Positions 42,892-48,634 of a DNA stretch of 64,000 bases are shown one piece after another. The notes under the pieces are model-generated. The model worked only from the letters and a program-made list of their open reading frames with translations, searched no databases and was not told the DNA's origin. A program made the position numbers and the translations under genes. The DNA is from Thalassobacillus devorans MSP14. Lineage in GTDB: Bacteria > Bacillota > Bacilli > Bacillales > Halobacillaceae. Each line of letters begins with the position of its first letter. Within the stretch, counting starts at the first letter, position 1. The stretch spans positions 201,984 to 265,983 of the forward strand of contig NZ_KI543238.1 in assembly GCF_000496835.1 (NCBI RefSeq). The letters are read 5' to 3'.

Positions 42892-42975
42892 ATGATCCAG
42901 ACGTTTGATGAATTTGAAATCCCTGATACATATAAGAAGGAAGTGTTTTTATCTCTGACTACACAAAGGAAATAA
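42892..42975 (+). CDS. Possible 27-codon ORF overlapping the Nudix start
   Basis: ATG 42892 opens MIQTFDEFEIPDTYKKEVFL and stops at 42975, overlapping the apparent ATC start of the Nudix gene in another frame. Its ribosome binding site is poor. It might couple translation of the Nudix frame, or be the 5' part of a frameshifted gene. No homology recognised. Confidence 0.25.
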   Translation: MIQTFDEFEIPDTYKKEVFLSLTTQRK

Positions 42976-43397
42976 GAAATCTAATCGGAACCAGACCGCT
43001 AATTTTACCTGGCTCTACCTTGCTTGTATTCAATGATGCTCAAGAGTTATTACTGCAGCACCGCTCCGATACCAAGGAATGGGGATTGCCTGGTGGTAAC
43101 ATGGAGCCTGGAGAAAGTCTGGAGCAGACAGCCAGGCGGGAATTATTAGAAGAAACAGGCTTGCAGGCGGAAGAATTACAATTAAGAAATTTGCTGTCCG
43201 GTGAGGACTATTATTTCAAGTATCCAAATGGGGATGAAGTTTACAACGTCATTGGAGTTTACGAGGCAATCAACCCATATGGGAAATTAGTGATGGAAGA
43301 TGGGGAGAGTTTAGCACTCAAATATTTTCCATTACATGACTTGCCAGAAATAATGGACTATCGGGCAAGGCTTATCATCAAAAAGACATTATTATAA
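42951..43397 (+). CDS. Nudix hydrolase, apparent ATC start
   Basis: A 148-residue Nudix protein. The Nudix box reads GGNMEPGESLEQTARRELLEETGL and is intact. Homology extends upstream of the first conventional start (TTG 43020): the codons before it read YTKEIRNLIGTRPLILPG, the usual N-terminus of this group. An in-frame TAA lies just before, and between them there is no ATG, GTG or TTG. AAGGAAG followed after seven bases by ATC TCT GAC TAC is the only plausible start, matching Met-Ser-Asp-Tyr in relatives. Probably hydrolyses a nucleoside diphosphate derivative; the substrate is unknown. Confidence 0.8.
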   Translation: MSDYTKEIRNLIGTRPLILPGSTLLVFNDAQELLLQHRSDTKEWGLPGGNMEPGESLEQTARRELLEETGLQAEELQLRNLLSGEDYYFKYPNGDEVYNVIGVYEAINPYGKLVMEDGESLALKYFPLHDLPEIMDYRARLIIKKTLL

Positions 43398-43430
43398 TAT
43401 TTTTAGGTGAACCTGGAATAGGGGAAGCAA

Positions 43431-44153
43431 ATGAAACCATATAAAAAACTGGATCCAGTAAAAGCAGCGCATAAGTTTGCAAATCAATATTATCCGGATT
43501 GCCAGGGTGCCATATTAGCTGGCAGTGTTGTCCGGGGGGAAGCTACAGAAACTTCCGACCTCGATATAATCATTTTCGATCGTATGCTTTCTTCATCTTA
43601 TCGGGAGTCATTAATTGAATTTGATTGGCCAATCGAAGTTTTCCTCCATAACTTCACTTCTTATAGACAATACTTTAAAAGCGATTGCGAAAGGGCAAGA
43701 CCATCCTTGCCCAGGATGGTGGCTGAAGGAATTGTCCTGAAAGACGATGGGATAATCGGCTCTATTAAGCAAGAGGCTCAAGCTTTGTTGGAAAAAGGAC
43801 CAGAAGAATGGCCTGCAAAAACAATTGAAATGAAACGTTATTTCATTACAGATACACTGGAAGATTTAATCGGCAGTTCTCATAGGGATGAACAATTATT
43901 CATAGCTAATACCCTGGCTGAGCTGGTGAGCGAATTCGTTTTACGTACAAACCGAAGATGGATTGGCACATCCAAATGGACGGTGCGAGCGCTGAAAAAC
44001 TACGATGAAAAATTTGCTAATGAGTTTGTAGAGGTGTTTGATGTTTTCTATCAAACCGACGATAAAAGCAGCATTATTCGTTTAGTGGATGAAATTTTGA
44101 AGCCTTATGGAGGAAGGCTGTTTGAAGGGTTTTCATTAGGAAAAGATAAATGA
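43431..44153 (+). CDS. Nucleotidyltransferase domain protein
   Basis: A 240-residue protein. ILAGSVVRGEATETSDLDIIIFD near residue 30 is the nucleotidyltransferase active-site loop, with two of the three metal-binding acids. The rest is helical with many conserved-looking charged residues. It differs from the neighbour at 42111 and is closer to kanamycin-nucleotidyltransferase-like orphan proteins. Start ATG; GGGGAAG lies six bases upstream. The Nudix gene between the two transferases may be part of the same transcript. Confidence 0.8.
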   Translation: MKPYKKLDPVKAAHKFANQYYPDCQGAILAGSVVRGEATETSDLDIIIFDRMLSSSYRESLIEFDWPIEVFLHNFTSYRQYFKSDCERARPSLPRMVAEGIVLKDDGIIGSIKQEAQALLEKGPEEWPAKTIEMKRYFITDTLEDLIGSSHRDEQLFIANTLAELVSEFVLRTNRRWIGTSKWTVRALKNYDEKFANEFVEVFDVFYQTDDKSSIIRLVDEILKPYGGRLFEGFSLGKDK

Positions 44154-44173
44154 TGAACAAAAGTTATAGAGAG

Positions 44174-44206
44174 ACGCTTGTCCGGAAATGGAGAAGCGTT
44201 TTTATT
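44174..44206 (+). terminator. Rho-independent terminator
   Basis: ACGCTT(G)TCC and GGA(G)AAGCGT form a stem with a six-base loop, followed by TTTTATT. Confidence 0.8.
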
Positions 44207-44402
44207 ATGGGAGAAAGTATTGTGATAACCTTCGGAATTTGAAATAATTGGTATTGGTGGAGAGCAGGTGTGCAAGGAGGGACATGAGTTGAACTTTGTA
44301 ACGGAAAGGGCTGGTTTTGGTAACTTCCTTCCAATAAAGAAAGTGGTCCGTCTGATGTAATGAAAGCCATTGAAAAACGATTATAACAAGGGAGGGGTTA
44401 TT

Positions 44403-44591
44403 ATCTCTTATAAAAAAGAAGATCGGCCAATCAATGATGCTATGGAACACTTATCAAAACATGAAGGCTATCCGACAAAGCGGGCTAATCTGAATCAATT
44501 GCCCAAAGGGGTACGTTATATAGGCTATTTTATTATCGGCTGTGTTGTATTGATGTTTCTAAGTGTACTAGTAAGTTTCCTTCTTAACTGA
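44403..44591 (+). CDS. Small C-terminally anchored membrane protein, apparent ATC start
   Basis: A 62-residue protein with a polar N-terminal half (SYKKEDRPINDAMEHLSKHEG) and one C-terminal transmembrane helix (YFIIGCVVLMFLSVLVSFLL). The family is not recognised, but the composition is coherent. The reading frame has no ATG, GTG or TTG after the ribosome binding site GGGAGGGG (44390-44397); ATT 44400 and ATC 44403 are the codons at starting distance. The TTG at 44370 lies ahead of the site. I place the start at ATC, giving Met-Ser-Tyr-Lys. Confidence 0.6.
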   Translation: MSYKKEDRPINDAMEHLSKHEGYPTKRANLNQLPKGVRYIGYFIIGCVVLMFLSVLVSFLLN

Positions 44592-44715
44592 TTTCGTAGT
44601 AACAATCATGATGAAATGGTAATGCTGTGGGATTTTGAATTTTATTTACCTGATGTCGATAAAAGATGGCTGACCCAATGGTTTTTAAAAAAAACACTCA
44701 TTCCGATTATTTCAA

Positions 44716-44748
44716 CGACAAAAGGCGGTCTATTGCCGCCTTTGTTGG
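44716..44748. terminator. Bidirectional terminator
   Basis: AAAGGCGG and CCGCCTTT around a seven-base loop, with TTGTTGG on the plus strand and TTGTCG on the minus strand. It ends the minus-strand XRE-cupin gene. Confidence 0.75.
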
Positions 44749-44779
44749 TTCAGAAAAGGTTGTGGGGTTATAAGTGATA

Positions 44780-45334
44780 TTATAGTGTATCTTCCAGTTC
44801 CATATCCGTGTGCTGCGCAATCAACACCACGGCTGGTTCGTCCCCAATATTTTTCACAAAATGGGGTACGCTTGCGTTCCAGCTGAATGAATCCCCTTCC
44901 TCTAAAATATAGGAATCTTCTCCTTGCTGGGCAAAAACCTTTCCTTCCAACACCAGATGAACCTCTTCTCCCTGGTGTGCATGTCCTTCAGCTGTAGAGA
45001 CACCAGGAGGAATTTCAACCCGTTTCATTCGTAGACCACCCTTGGAAGTTAAATGTTCGACCTTCAATTTTCCTTTATTATGAGTGGTAATTTCACGCTC
45101 ATTTTTTCTTATTACACCCATACGTTGATTTTTTTCTAACAGTAAATAAGGCAGAGGAATTCCCAGGAATTGGGCAACTGTCTGTAATGTAGAAATAGAC
45201 GGCGATGTGTTGTTATTTTCCATGTTGCTGATGAAGCCTTTAGACAGGCCAGTTCCTTCGCTAAGTTGTGCGATGGTAATCTGTTTTCTTTTCCTGACTG
45301 CTCGAATGGTTGATCCTATATCCATGGTATTCAC
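44780..45334 (-). CDS. XRE-family regulator with cupin sensor domain
   Basis: A 184-residue protein. Residues about 8-60 are an XRE helix-turn-helix (IGSTIRAVRKRKQITIAQLS; GLSKGFISNMENNNTSPSI). Residues about 110-180 are a cupin (EGHAHQGEEVHLVLEGKVF; LEEGDSFSWNASVPHFVKN) with metal-binding His/Glu. Such regulators sense small molecules and usually control the adjacent gene. It is divergent from a LigB-type dioxygenase gene, and a direct repeat lies between them, so that dioxygenase is the probable target. Confidence 0.9.
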   Translation of the reverse strand: MNTMDIGSTIRAVRKRKQITIAQLSEGTGLSKGFISNMENNNTSPSISTLQTVAQFLGIPLPYLLLEKNQRMGVIRKNEREITTHNKGKLKVEHLTSKGGLRMKRVEIPPGVSTAEGHAHQGEEVHLVLEGKVFAQQGEDSYILEEGDSFSWNASVPHFVKNIGDEPAVVLIAQHTDMELEDTL

Positions 45335-45345
45335 CTCGTCTGTTC

Positions 45346-45364
45346 ACTTATATGAAACTTATAT
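45346..45364. promoter_or_regulatory. Direct repeat in the divergent promoter region
   Basis: ACTTATAT occurs twice with starts 11 bases apart, just upstream of the XRE-cupin gene. It is a candidate operator for that regulator. Confidence 0.35.
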
Positions 45365-45384
45365 CTATATTAACAAAGTAATCG

Positions 45385-45414
45385 TTGACATTCCAGTCAT
45401 CATAATGTTATTCT
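45385..45414 (+). promoter_or_regulatory. Probable promoter of the dioxygenase gene
   Basis: TTGACA and TATTCT are separated by 18 bases, about 50 bases before the dioxygenase start. Confidence 0.5.
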
Positions 45415-45467
45415 ATAGTAAATTATTATTCATATTAAGAAACATAAAATGGAGGTGGAGTAACGAT

Positions 45468-46253
45468 ATGATGCCATCTTACTTTATTGCACATGGTGCA
45501 CCATTACTGGCACTTGAAGATAATCCGTATACCAGATTCTTGAAAGATTTAGGGGGTTCTTTACCCCGGCCAAAAGCGATTGTGTTATTTTCCGCTCATT
45601 GGGAATCAAGGATTCAACAGGTGAGTGAGGCAGAGGAATACAGCACGATTTATGATTTCGGGGGTTTTTCAGAAGCTTTGTACCAGATCAAGTATCCGGC
45701 AAAAGGTAACCAAAGGATTTCCGAAAGAATCAAAAAAGCATTTTCGCAGCATGATGTACCATTTGAAGTGGAAACTGCAAGAGGGTTAGATCACGGAGCC
45801 TGGGTGGTACTGCGGATGCTTTATCCTGAAGCAGATATTCCTGTTATTTCCATGTCGGTGGATCCGGAGTTGCCACCACAACAGCAGTACGCGATCGGAA
45901 AATCCCTGGCTGCTTTGCGTCAGGAAGATGTTCTGATTATTGGAAGCGGCGGGACTGTCCATAACCTGGGAGCTGTTAAATTCCAACAGGACAACGGGCA
46001 AGTCGATAGCTGGGCCGTAGAATTTGATGATTGGCTGGAGAAGCAATTGCAGCGATGGAATTTAGAGGCTTTGTTCAATTATCAACAGGAAACTCCTGTC
46101 GCTGAGCTTGCGGTTCCTCCATACGGAAACGAACATTTCATCCCGATTTTTTATGCAATGGGAGCGGCTGATGATGAAAAAAATGCCTATTTAGCTCATA
46201 GAAGTTACCGTTATGGCAATCTAAGCCATAGTGTCTGGCAGTTCGGCAAGTGA
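45468..46253 (+). CDS. LigB-type (class III) dioxygenase, YgiD/DODA-like
   Basis: A 261-residue protein of the class III extradiol dioxygenase fold. AHGAPLLALEDN near the start holds the first metal histidine, LFSAHWES the second, and GLDHGAWVVLRMLYPEADIPV a conserved HGxW. GSGGTVHNLGAV is the last family mark. Relatives include DOPA 4,5-dioxygenase-like YgiD. It probably opens a catechol ring, though the natural substrate is unknown. GGAGGTGGAG precedes ATG 45468; a second ATG follows directly. A convergent terminator follows. Confidence 0.9.
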   Translation: MMPSYFIAHGAPLLALEDNPYTRFLKDLGGSLPRPKAIVLFSAHWESRIQQVSEAEEYSTIYDFGGFSEALYQIKYPAKGNQRISERIKKAFSQHDVPFEVETARGLDHGAWVVLRMLYPEADIPVISMSVDPELPPQQQYAIGKSLAALRQEDVLIIGSGGTVHNLGAVKFQQDNGQVDSWAVEFDDWLEKQLQRWNLEALFNYQQETPVAELAVPPYGNEHFIPIFYAMGAADDEKNAYLAHRSYRYGNLSHSVWQFGK

Positions 46254-46272
46254 ATATTCCGGTGAATATGAT

Positions 46273-46303
46273 AAGAGCAGCGGATTCGTTCGCTGCTCTT
46301 AAA
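46273..46303. terminator. Convergent terminator
   Basis: TAAGAGCAGCG and CGCTGCTCTTA flank an eight-base loop between the dioxygenase gene and the minus-strand lipoprotein gene. Confidence 0.85.
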
Positions 46304-46306
46304 TAA

Positions 46307-46609
46307 TTATTGACCACGACGTTCTTCTGAAGGTTCTTCATCAGGGTCTGGTTCTTCTTCATCCATGTTATTAGGAGAGTCTGGTTCACCTGGTTCTTTT
46401 ACATCACGAGGGTCTGTGTCCATATCAGGTCCTCGTCTGTCATTATCAAGGTCATTATTCATATCATTATCCTGGTTATCATAACGTACCGGATCATAAT
46501 CAATATCTTCAGGCTGATCGTTCATTTCGTTGTCATCTACGTTACACCCGGCCAGAATACCAGTTGAGAGCGCGAAAGACATCATGAGAAGCATCCATTT
46601 TTTCTTCAT
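46307..46609 (-). CDS. Asp/Asn/Glu/Pro-rich small lipoprotein
   Basis: A 100-residue protein with lipobox ILAGC (Cys near residue 22), followed by a low-complexity acidic tail: repeats of Asp, Asn, Arg and Pro such as DNQDNDMNNDLDNDRRG, then EEPDPDEEPSEERRGQ. The tail is probably unstructured and negatively charged, perhaps a surface spacer or a cation-binding tail. ATG 46609 is chosen because GGAGGTGAAACG lies directly upstream. Confidence 0.75.
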   Translation of the reverse strand: MKKKWMLLMMSFALSTGILAGCNVDDNEMNDQPEDIDYDPVRYDNQDNDMNNDLDNDRRGPDMDTDPRDVKEPGEPDSPNNMDEEEPDPDEEPSEERRGQ

Positions 46610-46713
46610 CGTTTCACCTCCAAACATAGAAAAATGAGATCATTTTTAATGTTTGCATGTCTAGCATTTTTTACTCACTTTCGATTTGAATATTGAATGA
46701 TTATTTTTTGGGA

Positions 46714-46743
46714 AAATAAAAAAAGCAGCGATTTCGCTGCTTT
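46714..46743 (-). terminator. Terminator of fdhD
   Basis: On the minus strand AAAGCAGCG and CGCTGCTTT form a stem with a short loop, followed by seven T in total. Confidence 0.88.
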
Positions 46744-46768
46744 GCCAGGGAAAGTTCATTCAATTTTT

Positions 46769-47554
46769 TTAATGGGTAATACGCTCGAGATGTGTATAGA
46801 CATTAAATGATCCACCGCGGATAAACCCAACAGCAGTGATATTCAAATCATTAGCCAGTTCGATCGCTAAATCGGTCGGGGCAGATTTTGATAGTACAAT
46901 TCCGACTCCGATTTTGGCAGCTTTGGTTAACACTTCGGAAGAAATCCTGCCACTGAACACGAGAATCTTGTCGCGAACGGAAATTTTATTCAATAGGCAA
47001 TGCCCATATAATTTGTCCAGAGCATTGTGTCTGCCAATATCAGCTCTGCCGACAATCATTTTTTCGCTGGTGCAAATGGCTGCATTATGCACACCGCCAG
47101 TTCCTTTGAAAACATGGCTGCTCGCTTGCATCATATCCATTAGTTTGATACATTGATCTGCTGAAATGGTAGTACTTGAGGTAGAGGTCTTGGTTGTCTT
47201 GACATCATTTTGAAAATAAAACTGCCTGCTTTTCCCACAACAGGAACCGATGAATCGTTTAGAAAAATCACGTTGTGTATTGATGGTTCCCTCTATTTCA
47301 ATATAGGCGAAGCCTTGTTCTTCATCAATTTGGAAATTTTTAATTTCTTTTCGAAACCGAATGACCCCTTCTGATGCCAAAAATCCGATCACCATTTCTT
47401 CGAGGTGAGCAGGGGTACAGACCATTGTAGCGAATTCCTCATCATTAATATAAATCGTCAATGGGAACTCCGTAACGATGTCATCTTCAACAGACTGGAA
47501 CTCTCCATCATCGTATCTTAGAATTGGTTTTTTTATACTTTTTTGGTCTCTCAC
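46769..47554 (-). CDS. fdhD: Formate dehydrogenase accessory sulfurtransferase FdhD
   Basis: A 261-residue FdhD protein. It has MVCTPAHLEEMVIGFLASEGVI, the cysteine-loop FIGSCCGKS with two adjacent cysteines (about 107-108), GVHNAAIC, IGRHNALDKLYGH and the C-terminal VGFIRGGSFNVYT. FdhD transfers sulfur from a cysteine desulfurase to the molybdenum cofactor of formate dehydrogenase-type enzymes. GTG 47554 is used, seven bases after GAGGTG. It is divergent from the antiporter remnant and the YdeP-like oxidoreductase, its probable client. A cre-like site lies in the shared upstream region. Confidence 0.93.
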   Translation of the reverse strand: MRDQKSIKKPILRYDDGEFQSVEDDIVTEFPLTIYINDEEFATMVCTPAHLEEMVIGFLASEGVIRFRKEIKNFQIDEEQGFAYIEIEGTINTQRDFSKRFIGSCCGKSRQFYFQNDVKTTKTSTSSTTISADQCIKLMDMMQASSHVFKGTGGVHNAAICTSEKMIVGRADIGRHNALDKLYGHCLLNKISVRDKILVFSGRISSEVLTKAAKIGVGIVLSKSAPTDLAIELANDLNITAVGFIRGGSFNVYTHLERITH

Positions 47555-47774
47555 TTCTTTCACCTCACTTGTAATCGGCGTTGTAAATTTCTCGTTATTA
47601 AAATATACCGAGTAGAACAGACAAAATACAAGCGATAAGAATTGATAAAAGTAAAATTCAGAAAAAGAATTGAAATTCTGGCAAAAAACAGCTATGATAA
47701 TTTATGTTCATAAAATTGTAACATTTAGGATTCGAGATAGCGATCCTGTCGTCGATTTTAAATGCAGCAAACAA

Positions 47775-47788
47775 TGTAAACGATTACT
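47775..47788. promoter_or_regulatory. Near-consensus cre (CcpA) site
   Basis: TGTAAACGATTACT matches TGWNANCGNTNWCA except the last base. It lies in the gap 47555-47887 between fdhD and the antiporter remnant, so either side could be repressed by CcpA. Nothing else beyond the hairpin at 47823 is supported there. Confidence 0.4.
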
Positions 47789-47822
47789 TTGGTTTTGCCA
47801 GTAGTGTACCTGCTTGGAGCTA

Positions 47823-47886
47823 AAAACGTCGTCATTTTCTTTTGCGTGGGAAAACATGCAAAAGTGAAGTGAGGCGTTTTTTTATT
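47823..47886 (+). terminator. Long imperfect hairpin with T run
   Basis: AAAACG...CTTTTGC and GCAAAAG...GGCGTTTTTTT pair imperfectly over about 20 bases around a 12-base loop. It ends in seven T just before the antiporter remnant, so it acts as a terminator or a leader attenuator. Confidence 0.6.
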
Positions 47887-47887
47887 T

Positions 47888-48084
47888 GAAAAAGGGACGG
47901 TTTGGTCGGACCGATCTTAGCATCATGGATCAGAGAAGTGACTGCCAGCTATGCATTGATGTTGTCGATTTTTGGAGGGATGTTTATTGCAGCGCTTCTA
48001 ATATCCCCCGTTATCCGCATGGATATCAAACAATTGAAAAAAGAACAGAAATTATCACCTGCTGAGCAGAAGCTTTCTAGTTGA
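47888..48084 (+). pseudogene. Remnant of an oxalate/formate-type (OFA) antiporter
   Basis: About 65 codons encode GPILASWIREVTASYALMLSI followed by a helix and a basic tail, the usual C-terminal end of OFA-family MFS antiporters. The rest of the transporter (about 350 residues) is missing. No start or ribosome binding site is present. The remnant lies in a formate-related neighbourhood (FdhD, YdeP-like oxidoreductase), which fits deletion of a formate or oxalate transporter. Confidence 0.65.
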
Positions 48085-48144
48085 TTTTTTACTCCTGTGG
48101 GAATACGATTTAATAAGTATATCTTAGAAAAGGTTGAAGCAGCG

Positions 48145-48501
48145 ATGAATAAATACGAAGCAGAATTCAGCAATCTTGTTAAAGCTTTTCGTAAACGGCA
48201 TATGGGAAAAGGGCCGAGTAAAATCAGTACGACTTTTTGTAAGAATTGGGCCATCTGCGAGATGGAAGGCAATCTGTCCCCAGTGGAAAAATTCATTGCC
48301 AATGCAGACGATGGCAAGCAAATGGTGCGTGCCGCTCGAACGGAAATGGTCAAAAACATGTACCGTCAGAACCATCCTGTGGAAATGGAAGAATTTCTGC
48401 AATGTGACTTCGTCGATCTATTTGTCGACATCGATATTGAAAAAGATTTTGGGATGTCCATATTCGTATTCAGTGAAGATTTAGAAAAGAAGTTTTTATA
48501 A
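48145..48501 (+). CDS. DUF2294 family protein
   Basis: A 118-residue protein of the DUF2294 (Na-translocating-decarboxylase-like name) family: YEAEFSNLVKAFRKRHMGKGP near the start, CKNWAICEMEGNLSPVEK, then GKQMVRAARTEMVKNMY and FVDLFVDIDIEKDFGMSIFVF. The function is unknown. In Bacillaceae these genes often lie next to formate-dehydrogenase-like genes, as here. The start is ATG 48145; the ribosome binding site AAAAGG is rather far (13 bases). A strong hairpin separates it from the oxidoreductase gene. Confidence 0.85.
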   Translation: MNKYEAEFSNLVKAFRKRHMGKGPSKISTTFCKNWAICEMEGNLSPVEKFIANADDGKQMVRAARTEMVKNMYRQNHPVEMEEFLQCDFVDLFVDIDIEKDFGMSIFVFSEDLEKKFL

Positions 48502-48540
48502 CAGTAAGGTTTGGTACTTCGCAGCGACCCTGCAAAAGGC

Positions 48541-48598
48541 TTAACCACCATTCTCCGTTGTTGATGACATAACTCCTGGAGGGTGGTGGTTTTTTCTT
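48541..48598 (+). terminator. Long-loop terminator before the oxidoreductase gene
   Basis: AACCACCATTCTCC and GGAGGGTGGTGGTT pair with two G-T pairs over a loop of about 20 bases, followed by TTTTTC. It separates the DUF2294 gene from the YdeP-like gene. Confidence 0.8.
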
Positions 48599-48634
48599 TG
48601 GTAGGTTGAATAAAGAAAGTAAGGAGAAATAAAT

